Notes: generated by a model not told the origin, from the letters alone. Counted from the stretch's first letter, positions 26,457-35,374 are shown. The stretch: DNA of 64,000 nt from Pseudescherichia sp031979925 (GCF_031979925.1 NZ_DALZFB010000010.1:62001-126000), one strand, 5' to 3'. Translations and numbers: made by a program.

Positions 26457-27356
26457 ATGACTAGCGATCCGTCGAGTTTACTTATTCTGAATGGCAAAAG
26501 TGCAGGCGATGACACCCTGCGCGAGGCGGTTACTCTGCTGCGTAACGAAGGCATCGAGCTACACGTCAGAGTGACGTGGGAAAAAGGTGACGCGGCCCGC
26601 TACGTCGCGGAAGCCGTAGAGCTTGGGGTGGCCACGGTGATCGCTGGCGGCGGCGATGGCACCATCAATGAGGTAGCCACGGCGCTGGTCAACGCGGCGG
26701 GAGATAACGCGCCGGCGCTCGGTATTTTACCGCTTGGTACCGCCAACGACTTCGCCACCAGCGTAGGCATACCCGAAACGCTCGATAAAGCCCTGCAATT
26801 GGCAATCGTCGGCAAGGCCGTGCCAATAGATGTTGCCAGGGTTAATGGCGAAACCGGGTTTATCAATATGGCTACCGGTGGGTTCGGCACGCGCATCACC
26901 ACCGAAACGCCAGAACGGCTGAAGGCTGCGCTGGGTGGCGTGTCGTATGTCATTCACGGCCTGATGCGTATGGATACCCTGAAAGCCGACAGCGTAGAGA
27001 TCCGCGGTGAGAACTTCCAATGGCAGGGCGACGCGCTGGTGATCGGCATCGGCAATGGTCGCCAGGCGGGGGGCGGACAGCAGCTCTGCCCGAGCGCGCT
27101 GATCAACGACGGCCTGCTACAGATTCGCATTTTTACCGGGGATGAGATCCTGCCCGCGCTCTTCACCACCCTCACCCGCCCGGAGGATAGCCCGAACATC
27201 GTGGATGGCGAATCGGCCTGGTTTGAGGTGACCTCCCCTCATGAGATCACCTTTAACCTCGACGGCGAGCCGCTGAGCGGGCAACATTTCCGGATGGAGA
27301 TCCTGCCCGGCGCGTTACAGTGCCGCCTGCCACCGGACTGTCCGTTGTTGCGTTAG
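26457..27356 (+). CDS. yegS: Lipid kinase YegS
   Basis: YegS is a soluble diacylglycerol-kinase-fold protein; purified E. coli and Salmonella YegS phosphorylate phosphatidylglycerol in vitro, but the physiological substrate is unsettled. The 299 residues match the family exactly. The nucleotide-binding motif GGGDGT is at residues 64-69 and LGTANDFATSVG follows. The C-terminal beta-sandwich ends with FNLDGEPLSGQHFRMEILPG. It stands alone after cyaR and is followed by a REP element. Confidence 0.95.
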   Translation: MTSDPSSLLILNGKSAGDDTLREAVTLLRNEGIELHVRVTWEKGDAARYVAEAVELGVATVIAGGGDGTINEVATALVNAAGDNAPALGILPLGTANDFATSVGIPETLDKALQLAIVGKAVPIDVARVNGETGFINMATGGFGTRITTETPERLKAALGGVSYVIHGLMRMDTLKADSVEIRGENFQWQGDALVIGIGNGRQAGGGQQLCPSALINDGLLQIRIFTGDEILPALFTTLTRPEDSPNIVDGESAWFEVTSPHEITFNLDGEPLSGQHFRMEILPGALQCRLPPDCPLLR

Positions 27357-27362
27357 TTTTTC

Positions 27363-27393
27363 GTAGGCCGGGTAAGCGCAGCGCCACCCGGCG
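27363..27393. repeat. REP palindrome between yegS and the ABC operon
   Basis: GTAGGCCGGGTAAGCG / CAGCGCCACCCGGCG palindrome between convergent genes. It probably stabilises or terminates transcripts from both sides. Confidence 0.78.
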
Positions 27394-27407
27394 TAAAAAC
27401 CCAGCGG

Positions 27408-28184
27408 CTAATAGGCAGCCACCTCCCGCGCCATCTCCCGGCTGTACTGCTGGCTGGCATTGACCAGCATCCGCGTATAGTCGGTTTTTGCCTGACCGCT
27501 CACCAGGTCATCCACCGCCAGGGTCTCAAGGATTTTGCCGTACTGCATCACGGCAATCTTCTGGCACAGGTGGGCGATCACCCCGAGGTCGTGGGTCACC
27601 ATCAGATAGGTCAGCTTCGACTCCTGATGCAGCTCCGCCAGCAGGTTGAGGATCTCCGCCTGCACCGACACGTCCAGCGCCGAGGTCGGTTCATCCAGCA
27701 GCAGCACCTGTGGCTCGAGGATCAGCGCCCGGGCAATCGCTACGCGCTGGCGCTGGCCGCCAGAGAGCTGGTGCGGAAAGCGATCGCGAAAAGCGCGGTT
27801 CAGTCCCACCCGGTCCAGCAGACGGTTCACCCGCCGATCCCGGTCACCGATGCCGTGAATATGCAGCGGCTCCTCGAGAATATCGCCGATGGTGTGGCGC
27901 GGATGCAGCGAGCCGTAGGGATCCTGAAATACCATCTGCACGAGTCGGCAGCGCTGCGGGTTGAGCCGATGCTCCAGCGGCTGACCGTTGATCGCCAGCT
28001 CGCCGTCCCAGTGGGTAAACAGCCCCGCCAGGCACTTCAGCACCGTAGTTTTACCCGAGCCGGACTCTCCCACCAGGCCATAAATCTCCCCCGACTGCAC
28101 GTTAAAGCTCACGTCATACAGCACCTGATTACGCTTCTCCCCTTCGCCAAAGGCCAGGTTCAGGTTTTTCACATCGATCATCAT
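27408..28184 (-). CDS. Peptide/opine-type ABC importer, ATPase subunit 2
   Basis: This 258-residue ATPase is of the OppF/DppF/DdpF group. It shows Walker A (GESGSGKT), Q-loop (MVFQDPYGSLHPR), signature (LSGGQRQRVAIAR), Walker B (QVLLLDEPTSALD) and H-loop (MVTHDLGV). The C-terminal extension typical of the peptide subfamily is short. It is the last gene of the operon, 7 bases after the partner ATPase gene, and ends next to a REP element. The closest well-known architecture is ddpABCDF for D-Ala-D-Ala, but the accompanying enzyme is different, so I give no symbol. Confidence 0.9.
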   Translation of the reverse strand: MMIDVKNLNLAFGEGEKRNQVLYDVSFNVQSGEIYGLVGESGSGKTTVLKCLAGLFTHWDGELAINGQPLEHRLNPQRCRLVQMVFQDPYGSLHPRHTIGDILEEPLHIHGIGDRDRRVNRLLDRVGLNRAFRDRFPHQLSGGQRQRVAIARALILEPQVLLLDEPTSALDVSVQAEILNLLAELHQESKLTYLMVTHDLGVIAHLCQKIAVMQYGKILETLAVDDLVSGQAKTDYTRMLVNASQQYSREMAREVAAY

Positions 28185-28191
28185 GCGCTCC

Positions 28192-29064
28192 TCACTCGCT
28201 AAGCCAGCTGGCCTGACGCTGCAATACCGGCAGCACAGGACGACGGTGGTGGATCTCCGGCAGGGCGCTGATCAGCCCCTGGGTGTAGGGGTGCCGGGCA
28301 TTGTGCAGATCGCAGGCGGCGATCGACTCCACCACCCGTCCGGCGTACATCACCAGCACCCGGTCGCAGAAGCTGCGCACCAGGTTGATATCGTGGCTGA
28401 TGAAAATCAGCCCCAGCCCACGGGACTGGACCAGATCGTCCAGCAGCCCCAGCACCTGTAAACGCACCGAGACGTCGAGCGCCGAGGTCGGCTCGTCGGC
28501 GATCACCAGCTCGGGATCGGTGATCAGCATCATGGCGATCATAATGCGCTGCCCCTGCCCGCCGGAGATCTCATGCGGATAGAGGTTATAGACGCGCTCC
28601 GGCTGGCGGATACGCACCACGTCGAGCATCTCCAGCACTTTGGCCTTCGCCTCGGCCTTGCGCCCCGGATGGTGGGTCAGCCAGGCCTCGGCGATCTGAT
28701 CCCCGACGCACACTACCGGGTTGAGGGAGTATTTCGGGTCCTGCATGATCATGGAGATCCGCTTTCCGCGCACGGTGCGCATCTGCGCCTCGCTGGCGCT
28801 GCGCAGATCGATATCGCCGAAGTGCATCCGTTCGGCGGTAATGCGGGCTTTGGCAGGATGCAGGCGCATCAGCGCCCGGCCAACCGTGGATTTACCGGAG
28901 CCGGATTCGCCGACGATGGCCAGCTTCTCCCGCCCCAGTTGGAAGGAGACGCCGCGCACTGCATTGGTAACCGCGCGTCCGTTGATAAAGTCGACGTGAA
29001 GATCGCGCACGTCGAGCAGAGGCGCGTTATTCGCTGCGAGGATCGAGGATGTCACGTAGGCCAT
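28192..29064 (-). CDS. Peptide/opine-type ABC importer, ATPase subunit 1
   Basis: This 290-residue OppD/DppD-like ATPase has Walker A (GESGSGKS), Q-loop (MIMQDPKYSLNPV), signature ISGGQGQRIMIA, Walker B (LVIADEPTSALD) and the switch H (FISHDINLV). The signature loop has G-Q-G rather than the usual G-Q-R/Q. The coding frame overlaps the upstream permease gene by 38 bases if the ATG at 29064 is used. An AGGAG abuts that ATG without a spacer, while it lies about 9 bases before an in-frame GTG at 29055, so translation may really begin at that GTG (VTSSILAANN). Confidence 0.88.
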   Translation of the reverse strand: MAYVTSSILAANNAPLLDVRDLHVDFINGRAVTNAVRGVSFQLGREKLAIVGESGSGKSTVGRALMRLHPAKARITAERMHFGDIDLRSASEAQMRTVRGKRISMIMQDPKYSLNPVVCVGDQIAEAWLTHHPGRKAEAKAKVLEMLDVVRIRQPERVYNLYPHEISGGQGQRIMIAMMLITDPELVIADEPTSALDVSVRLQVLGLLDDLVQSRGLGLIFISHDINLVRSFCDRVLVMYAGRVVESIAACDLHNARHPYTQGLISALPEIHHRRPVLPVLQRQASWLSE

Positions 29065-29932
29065 CTCCTAAGAAGTTGAACGCCAGGCTGTTGAACAGGA
29101 TCGCCAGCCCCGGAATAGTCACTACCCACCAGCACTCCATCATGTAGGTGCGCCCGCTGGAGATCATCGCCCCCCACTCCGGCTCAGGCGGCTGTGCGCC
29201 GAGGCCAAGGAAGCCCAGCCCGGCGGCGGTCAGGATAATCCCCGCCATGTTCATGGTGATGCGGATGATCACCGACGGCAGGCAGAGCGGCACGATGTGG
29301 CGCCACAGCACGCGCACCGGTGACGCCCCCTGCAAGCGCACCGCCGAGATAAAGTCGGCCTGGCGCAGGGAGAGGGTTTCGGCCCGTGCCAGACGGGCAA
29401 TCGGCGGCCACGCGGTCAGGGTAATGGCGATCACCACGTGTTCAAGGCCAGGGCCGAGGGCGGCAACGAATGCCAGGGCCAGCACCAGGCTTGGGAAGGA
29501 GATAAAGATATCGGTAACGCGCATCAGCACCGTATCGACCTTGCCACCGAAGTAGCCCGCGCTCACCCCCAGCAGCAGGCCCAGCGGCCCGACGGTAACC
29601 GACACCAGCAGCACGATGTAGAGCGTAATCCGCGCCCCGTAGACCAGTCGGCTGAAGATGTCCCGGCCAAACTCGTCGGTACCAAACCAGTGCTGGGCGT
29701 TTGGTGCCTGTAATGCGCTGTTGAGATCCTGTACCAGCGGGTTGTAGGGGGCGATCCATGGCGCAAAGGCGGCCACCACCAGCAGCAGAAAGATGATCCC
29801 TCCCCCGATGGCAGTCAGCGGATTGCGGGCCATTTTGCCAATGAAACCACCGGTGCGGGCCAGGGCGCGCTTCAGACGCAGGCGGCTTTCATTTCCTCCG
29901 CCGGTTACGGGCGTATCCATAGAGACCGTCAT
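29027..29932 (-). CDS. Peptide/opine-type ABC importer, permease 2 (DppC-like)
   Basis: A 301-residue inner-membrane permease with an N-terminal OppC-type extension, a first helix (about 38-60, NPLTAIGGGIIFLLLVVAAF), a WFGTDEFGRDIFSRLVYGAR segment typical of the DppC/OppC family and an EAA loop (RLQGASPVRVLWRHIVPLCLP). Five or six helices are expected. Its ATG overlaps the stop of the preceding permease gene by 4 bases (ATGA), so the subunits are co-translated. Confidence 0.9.
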   Translation of the reverse strand: MTVSMDTPVTGGGNESRLRLKRALARTGGFIGKMARNPLTAIGGGIIFLLLVVAAFAPWIAPYNPLVQDLNSALQAPNAQHWFGTDEFGRDIFSRLVYGARITLYIVLLVSVTVGPLGLLLGVSAGYFGGKVDTVLMRVTDIFISFPSLVLALAFVAALGPGLEHVVIAITLTAWPPIARLARAETLSLRQADFISAVRLQGASPVRVLWRHIVPLCLPSVIIRITMNMAGIILTAAGLGFLGLGAQPPEPEWGAMISSGRTYMMECWWVVTIPGLAILFNSLAFNFLGDGLRDILDPRSE

Positions 29933-30966
29933 GATTTCGTCCTCGGGTCAAAGAGTTGGTAGAGCATGTCGGAGAGCAGGTTGAGCATCACGAAGATCAC
30001 CCCCACCAGCAGCACACAGCCCATCACCGCATTCATATCCCCCAGCAGCAGGCTGCCGGTGAGGTAGGAGCCAAAGCCCGGCCAGGAGAAGACGGTTTCA
30101 ATCAGTACCGCGCCCTCCAGCAGCGAGCCATAGGCCAGCGCCACTACCGTCAGAAGCTGCACGAGAATGTTGCGAAACGCGTGGTTCCAGATCACCTGCC
30201 GCTCGGTTAAGCCTTTAACCCGGGCGGTGATGATGAACTCCTGGGAGAGCTGGGCCAGCATAAAGCTGCGGGTCATCCGGCTGATGTAGGCCAGGGAGTG
30301 GAAGCCGAGCAGCGACGCGGGCAGCACCAGGTGATTAATGGCGTTCCAGAACACCTGCCCGTTACCTGCCAGTAGGGCATCGATGGTAAACAGCCCGGTG
30401 CGGCGCGGCACCAGCCCTTCAAGGCCCATATCCAGCCGTCCCGCACCGCCAACCCAGCCGAGCCAGGCGTAGAACAGCAGCAGGCCCATCATCCCTACCC
30501 AGAAGATCGGCGTCGAGTAGCCCGCCAGGCTGATAATGCGCACCACGTAGTCGGAGACCGAGTTGCGACGCGCCGCGGCCAGCACCCCCAGCGGAATGCC
30601 GAGGCCGGCACCGACGATAATCGCCATCGTTGCCAGCTCAAGCGTCGCCGGGAAGACGCGCAGGATATCGTCCGTTACCGGCTTGCCGGTCAGTAGCGCG
30701 TTACCGAGATCGCCGTGCAGCAGGTTGTTAAAGTAGATACCAAACTGGGTCAGGAGAGATTTATCAAACCCCAGCTGCTGGTAAACCTGCTGATAGGTGC
30801 TCTGGTCGGCGTCCGGGCCGACAATCGCCAGCACCGGATCCACCGGCATCACCCGGCCAATAAAGAAGGTCAGCAGCAGCAGGCCGAACAGGGTGACCAG
30901 CACCTGGCCGAGCCGGTTTGAGAACCGCCTGGCGCGGGAGCCGGGCGCTAAGATTGCGACACTCAT
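29929..30966 (-). CDS. Peptide/opine-type ABC importer, permease 1 (DppB-like)
   Basis: This 345-residue DppB/OppB-like permease has an N-terminal helix (about 23-43), the family's long periplasmic segment (GPDADQSTYQQVYQQLGFD), and an EAA-like loop around ARVKGLTERQVIWNHAFRN. The C-terminal helices include LLVGVIFVMLNLLSDMLYQLFDPR, the usual family ending. It overlaps the binding-protein gene by 4 bases. With DppC-like permease 2 it forms the membrane channel. Confidence 0.9.
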   Translation of the reverse strand: MSVAILAPGSRARRFSNRLGQVLVTLFGLLLLTFFIGRVMPVDPVLAIVGPDADQSTYQQVYQQLGFDKSLLTQFGIYFNNLLHGDLGNALLTGKPVTDDILRVFPATLELATMAIIVGAGLGIPLGVLAAARRNSVSDYVVRIISLAGYSTPIFWVGMMGLLLFYAWLGWVGGAGRLDMGLEGLVPRRTGLFTIDALLAGNGQVFWNAINHLVLPASLLGFHSLAYISRMTRSFMLAQLSQEFIITARVKGLTERQVIWNHAFRNILVQLLTVVALAYGSLLEGAVLIETVFSWPGFGSYLTGSLLLGDMNAVMGCVLLVGVIFVMLNLLSDMLYQLFDPRTKS

Positions 30967-32591
30967 CCTTTGGTTCCTCCGGTATGAATCGGCTCTTTAT
31001 AGACCTCGCGCAGGAAAGTGGTGGCGGAGGGGTGAGACTGGAAGTTCTTCACCTCGTTACGCACTACCACCGAGTCCACCATCTGAGAGAGCGGCACCAG
31101 GGCGGGGATCAGCTGGTCGTAGCGGGTCTGGATCTGCTGATAGTCGGCAATTTGCTTCTGCGGATCGCGCTCCAGCAGCGCTTTATCGATCATCTCGTTG
31201 AGCGGCTTATCGTAAAAACCGGTGCGCCAGCCCTGGAAGTTGGTCAGTCGCGCCTCGTCGCTGTTGTCCGGGTTGTAGACAAGCGCACGCAGGCTGGAGT
31301 GTGGATGCGGCTCCACGCCGCTGCCGCCGCGTCCAACCAGGATGTCAAACTTACGCTCGCGCATCGCGCCGTAGATCTGGTTCCCGGTGCCAGTGATGAT
31401 TTTGGCGTTAATGCCCGCCTGCATCAGGGTGGACTGCACGGCGATAGCGATATTGAGAAACGGCTGATCCGCCAGCACCCGCAAGGTGGTATCAAAGCCG
31501 TTCGGGTAGCCCGCCTCCGCCAGCAGCTTTTTCGCTTTGGCAATATCCAGCCGGTAGCCCGGGTCCGGCAGGGTCGAAGGCATCCCGGCTTTGATCGGCC
31601 GCTGGTGCAGCACGCCGTAGCCCGGCATCAGCGCCTTGTTGATCCCCTGATAGTCAATCAGGTAGCGCACCGCCTCGCGCACCTTCGGATTAGCAAAGTG
31701 CGGCTCCTTCATGCTCATCGCCACGTAGTAGACCGTCCCGCGCTGCACCGCCTCAACGGTTACGTCGGGATCCTTACGCAGAGCGTTGATGTCCGATACC
31801 GCCATGCTGTTAGCGATATCGAGATCGCCCTTGGTAATCATCAGGCGCAGGGTCTGCGACTCCTGGAAATGGCGCAGCACGATGCGGCTCATCTTCGGCT
31901 CTTCTCGCCAGTAGGTCGGGTTACGCTTCATGCGCAGCACATCTTTTGCCTGCCAGGTCTCCAGCATAAAGGGGCCAGATCCGGCTTCATTGGTGGTCAG
32001 CCAGCGGTTACCCCAGTCGTTGTTAACCACGTGGCTCTGCACCGTTTTGCTGTCGAGCACGCCAAGGTTGCCCAGCGCGCCGAGGGAGTAGATCACCAAC
32101 TGCGGATCGTTGGCCTTCGGCAGGACAATCTGCACGGTATAGTCATCCGGGGCGCTCACCTGCTCGTCAATATTCTTTTTGCTGAAGCCGTAGGATTTCC
32201 ACACCGAAGCCTGGGCGAGATTGAGATGCAGCAGGCGGCGCATCGACCACACCACGTCCTGGGCGGTCAGCGGATTGCCGGAGTGAAATTTGACGTCCTT
32301 GCGCAGGTGAAAGGTTAGCGTTTTGCCATCCGGGCTGATGGCCCAGGATTCGGCCAGCGCCGGGCGAACGTTGGTGAGCTGGTTGGGATCCAGCTCCACC
32401 AGCGAGTCGTAGAGATTGACGACGATGCCCACCACTTCGTTACCGGTCATCGCCGCCGGATCGAGGCTCAGCAGGTTGTTCATGTTCATGCCGATGATGA
32501 GCTGATCCGGCGGCGTGGCCGCCAGGGTCGCCCCACTCCCCATCATCAGCGAGAGCGCCAGCAGGCTAGCCCTCAACGCGTTTTTTTTCAT
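30963..32591 (-). CDS. Periplasmic solute-binding protein, family 5
   Basis: A 542-residue extracytoplasmic binding protein of the SBP_bac_5 (peptide/nickel/opine) family. The signal peptide runs over residues 1-24 (LLALSLMMGSGATLA, cut before ATPPD). Family landmarks include LYDSLVELDPN, LAESWAISPDGKTLTFHLRKDVKFHSG and the VREAVRYLIDY segment. It would capture the substrate and hand it to the two permeases. The fold cannot tell peptides from opines, glutathione-like compounds or sugar-acid conjugates. The gene follows the enolase-family gene with a REP element in between. Confidence 0.9.
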   Translation of the reverse strand: MKKNALRASLLALSLMMGSGATLAATPPDQLIIGMNMNNLLSLDPAAMTGNEVVGIVVNLYDSLVELDPNQLTNVRPALAESWAISPDGKTLTFHLRKDVKFHSGNPLTAQDVVWSMRRLLHLNLAQASVWKSYGFSKKNIDEQVSAPDDYTVQIVLPKANDPQLVIYSLGALGNLGVLDSKTVQSHVVNNDWGNRWLTTNEAGSGPFMLETWQAKDVLRMKRNPTYWREEPKMSRIVLRHFQESQTLRLMITKGDLDIANSMAVSDINALRKDPDVTVEAVQRGTVYYVAMSMKEPHFANPKVREAVRYLIDYQGINKALMPGYGVLHQRPIKAGMPSTLPDPGYRLDIAKAKKLLAEAGYPNGFDTTLRVLADQPFLNIAIAVQSTLMQAGINAKIITGTGNQIYGAMRERKFDILVGRGGSGVEPHPHSSLRALVYNPDNSDEARLTNFQGWRTGFYDKPLNEMIDKALLERDPQKQIADYQQIQTRYDQLIPALVPLSQMVDSVVVRNEVKNFQSHPSATTFLREVYKEPIHTGGTKG

Positions 32592-32618
32592 CTCTGTATA
32601 CCGTTTGTAGGATAAGAC

Positions 32619-32650
32619 GTAGGCCCGGTTAGCGCAGCGCCACCGGGCGT
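32619..32650. repeat. REP palindrome inside the ABC/enolase operon
   Basis: GTAGGCCCGGTTAGCG / CAGCGCCACCGGGCGT lies between the enolase-family gene and the binding-protein gene. Such intercistronic hairpins can give unequal mRNA levels on the two sides. Confidence 0.75.
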
Positions 32651-32662
32651 TGGCTTTTTTTA

Positions 32663-33817
32663 TTAGTCGTGGCTGACGGTATTGGCTTCGATATACGCAA
32701 AATTAATGTCTTCGCCGAGGCCGGGGCGCTGCGGCAGGTGGACAAAGCCCTCATCATCCATCGGATCGACAATGCTGTTGAGGTAGGCGGCAGGTTCGTC
32801 GTAGTCGAGGAACGGGTGCAGCAGGCCGCGCTCGTACCAGCGACAGTTGCGGATCGCCCCCACTACTGCCAGGCTGGCCGCCCCGTTGCCATGCACTTCG
32901 CAGTCCATGCCGAAGGCTTCGGCAAGGCTGGCGACTTTCAGCGTCGGTGAAATCCCGCCAACGCCGTTGGATCCGGCACGCAGAATGTCGCAGGCTCCGG
33001 CTTTGACCCAGTCGGCGCGGCTGTGGTGCTTACCGCCCAGGCTCTCAGGCCCGATAATCGGAATAGAGAGGTTCTCAGCCAGCCAGGCATAGGAGGACAT
33101 GCTCTCCTCCTCCATCGGCTCTTCAAACCAGGCAAAGTTGAGCTTCTCAAGCTCCTTGCCGATATAGAGCGCCTCGGTACGGCTGTACCAGTGGTAGCCG
33201 TCGATCATCAGGTCGATATCCGGCCCGACGGCTTCGCGCACGGCGGCGCAGGCCTTAACGTCCATCTTAGGATTAGGGGCAAACGACACCGGCGGCATCC
33301 ACGTGTGCAGCTTGATCGCCTTATAGCCACGGGCGACGAGGGTTTCGGCAAAGGCGGCGTACTCCTCTGGCGTAGATAGCCCACCCGGCAGATCGTCCCC
33401 GCACATGGTGCTGCCGTAGGCCGGAACCTTGTCACGGAAGCCGCCGAGCAGCTTATAGACTGGAACGTTGAGCTTGCGGCCCATCAGATCCCACAGCGCC
33501 TGCTCCACAAAGGAGAGCGCCCGCTCGGTGAGCTGATGGGCGCTGCCGCGCTGCCAGTGGACCAGATCCTGCCAGATACGCTCCCGGTTGAACGGATCCT
33601 GGCCCACCATCACCTTGCGGAAGAAGGTGTTCACGACAAAGGGACGTACCACTTCCGGCGGCGCAAAAGAGAACCCCTGGCTGCCATCATCAGCGGTGAT
33701 GGTCAGCATCGCCATCTTAGCCATGCTCTCCGGGCCAGGATGGGAGTGGCCTGCGCTATCGGAAACACGACGGGTGGGATACTGAAAAACGGTGACGTTT
33801 ACAGATTCAATTTTCAT
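32663..33817 (-). CDS. Mandelate racemase/muconate lactonizing enzyme family protein
   Basis: A 384-residue enolase-superfamily enzyme of unknown substrate. The capping domain (about 1-130) is followed by the barrel with expected catalytic residues: K169 in IKLH (K169-L-H171), Mg ligands D206 (LMIDGYHW), E232 (WFEEPM) and E258 (IIGPESLGG), and the D277/H309 dyad (ACDILRAG, CEVHGNG). This D-H dyad places it in the mandelate-racemase-like group, many members of which dehydrate or epimerise acid sugars. I start it at the ATG at 33817 (MKIESVNVTVFQYPTRR), preceded by AAGGAT; the frame stays open upstream to 33961 without family sequence. It heads the operon with the ABC importer, suggesting it acts on the imported compound. 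Confidence 0.88.
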   Translation of the reverse strand: MKIESVNVTVFQYPTRRVSDSAGHSHPGPESMAKMAMLTITADDGSQGFSFAPPEVVRPFVVNTFFRKVMVGQDPFNRERIWQDLVHWQRGSAHQLTERALSFVEQALWDLMGRKLNVPVYKLLGGFRDKVPAYGSTMCGDDLPGGLSTPEEYAAFAETLVARGYKAIKLHTWMPPVSFAPNPKMDVKACAAVREAVGPDIDLMIDGYHWYSRTEALYIGKELEKLNFAWFEEPMEEESMSSYAWLAENLSIPIIGPESLGGKHHSRADWVKAGACDILRAGSNGVGGISPTLKVASLAEAFGMDCEVHGNGAASLAVVGAIRNCRWYERGLLHPFLDYDEPAAYLNSIVDPMDDEGFVHLPQRPGLGEDINFAYIEANTVSHD

Positions 33818-33953
33818 TACGGATCCTTGTTTCAGGTAGCCTGCTTCATTTTGAAAAGCTGTTTCAGATGTAAATGTATGCAGATTTTTTAGCCGATGCC
33901 TCAGACAATTTCCGCTAAGCAGCGGGTGATTTTTGGGCAATAGCACAGGGCTG

Positions 33954-33969
33954 AGTGACACTTTTCACA
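33954..33969 (-). promoter_or_regulatory. Candidate CRP site upstream of the enolase/ABC operon
   Basis: AGTGA-N6-TCACA matches the CRP consensus TGTGA-N6-TCACA at 9 of 10 half-site bases. It lies about 145 bases upstream of the enolase-family start. No strong -10 is seen at either the -41.5 or -61.5 geometry, so the transcription start is not assigned. CRP control would fit a carbon-source uptake operon. Confidence 0.4.
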
Positions 33970-34036
33970 AAAGAGAGGGGAAATGTGATGCAGATCGGGA
34001 GGAAGTTAGCTGCGAAATGAAATAGTGTTTCGTTCT

Positions 34037-34119
34037 GTAGGCCGGGCCAGCGTCAGCGCCGCCCGGCATTGCAGCTTTTGAACAGTAATGCCCGGTGGCA
34101 CTGCGCTTACCGGGCCTAC
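34037..34119. repeat. BIME: two inverted REP palindromes
   Basis: The first copy (34037-34068, GTAGGCCGGGCCAGCG...) and the second (34088-34119, ...TTACCGGGCCTACA) face each other across about 20 bases. They lie just after the fbaB stop codon. Confidence 0.8.
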
Positions 34120-34147
34120 AAACCTATTATTAGTATGTTGTAACTAA

Positions 34148-35200
34148 CTACGCGATGGTCACCTTATTATCCAGGTAGACATCCTGCACGGCATTAATCA
34201 GCTTCACGCCGTCGGCCATCGATTTCTTAAACGCTTTACGGCCAAGAATCAGCCCCATTCCGCCCGCGCGCTTGTTGATTACTGCGGTACGAACCGCTTC
34301 GGTCAGGTCGGCTTCACCCCCCGATGCACCGCCGGAGTTGATCAGCCCTGCACGTCCCATATAGCAGTTTGCCAGCTGGTAGCGCACCAGGTCGATGGGG
34401 TTATCGGTGGTGAGTTTGCTGTAGACGCGCTCGTCGGTATAACCATACTTGACTGCGTTATAGCCGCCGTTATTTTCCGCCATCTTCTGCTTAACGATAT
34501 CCGCCCCGATAGTTGCCGCCAGGTGGTTGGCCTGCCCGGTCAGGTCAGCAGAGACGTGATAGTCCACGCCATCCTTTTTAAAATCGGCGTTGCGAAGGTA
34601 GGCCCACAGCACGGTTACCATCCCCAGCTCATGAGCGCGCTCAAAGGCGCTGGAGATCTCTTCGATCTGGCGGCGCGACTGCTCAGAGCCAAAATAGATG
34701 GTCGCGCCCACTGCCACCGCCCCCATATTGAACGCCTGCTCTACGCTGGCGTAGAGCGTCTGGTCAAAGGTGTTGGGGTAGCTCAAGGTCTCGTTATGGT
34801 TAAGCTTCACGAGGAACGGAATGCGGTGCGCGTAGCGACGCGATACCGAAGCCAGTACGCCGTAGGTCGAGGCGACGCAGTTACAGCCCGCTTCGATAGC
34901 CAGCTCAATGATGTTTTTCGGATCGAAATATTGTGGGTTAGCGGCGAACGACGCGCCCGCCGAGTGCTCTACGCCCTGGTCAACCGGCAAAATCGACAGG
35001 TAGCCGGTTCCCGCCAGACGGCCAGTATTATAGAGGGTTTGCATGTTACGGAGGACGGCGGGGGGACGGTTATTATCGACCATCACGCGATCGACATAGT
35101 CGTGTCCTGGCAGGTAGAGCTGGTCGGCTGGAATGGTCATACAACGATGCTGCAACAGGCTGTCGGCATCTTTGCCAAGCAGCTGCGTAATATCAGTCAT
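34148..35200 (-). CDS. fbaB: Class I fructose-bisphosphate aldolase FbaB
   Basis: FbaB (DhnA type) cleaves fructose 1,6-bisphosphate through a lysine Schiff base; in E. coli it is used mainly under gluconeogenic conditions and complements the class II enzyme. The 350 residues are nearly identical to E. coli over long stretches (e.g. LAGTGYLSILPVDQGVEHSAGASF and NHLAATIGADIVKQKM, the latter carrying the expected Schiff-base lysine). It is monocistronic and ends at a BIME. The ATG at 35200 follows a GGGAGCC stretch. Confidence 0.97.
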   Translation of the reverse strand: MTDITQLLGKDADSLLQHRCMTIPADQLYLPGHDYVDRVMVDNNRPPAVLRNMQTLYNTGRLAGTGYLSILPVDQGVEHSAGASFAANPQYFDPKNIIELAIEAGCNCVASTYGVLASVSRRYAHRIPFLVKLNHNETLSYPNTFDQTLYASVEQAFNMGAVAVGATIYFGSEQSRRQIEEISSAFERAHELGMVTVLWAYLRNADFKKDGVDYHVSADLTGQANHLAATIGADIVKQKMAENNGGYNAVKYGYTDERVYSKLTTDNPIDLVRYQLANCYMGRAGLINSGGASGGEADLTEAVRTAVINKRAGGMGLILGRKAFKKSMADGVKLINAVQDVYLDNKVTIA

Positions 35201-35374
35201 GATGAGGCTCCCGTAGGGTTCGCCCGCAGGCGAACGTGGTTAGTCCTGCCCTGAGTTTGCAGGCAGAGTAAGCCTGGTACCGGGCGGCGGATTTTTCCAG
35301 CGCGGAGGGAATTTTGGTACTTTCGAATTAATGAAAATTTATCTCTAAGCTAGCACTGAGTTATTACGGCTGCG

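Larger units (their letters stand above)
33818..34147. other. Upstream region of the enolase/ABC operon, with a BIME
   Basis: A 330-base gap between fbaB's 3' end and the enolase-family gene. The half near the enolase gene is AT-rich and contains a candidate CRP site (listed separately); the half near fbaB holds two facing REP palindromes. No ORF or RNA was recognised. Confidence 0.6.
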
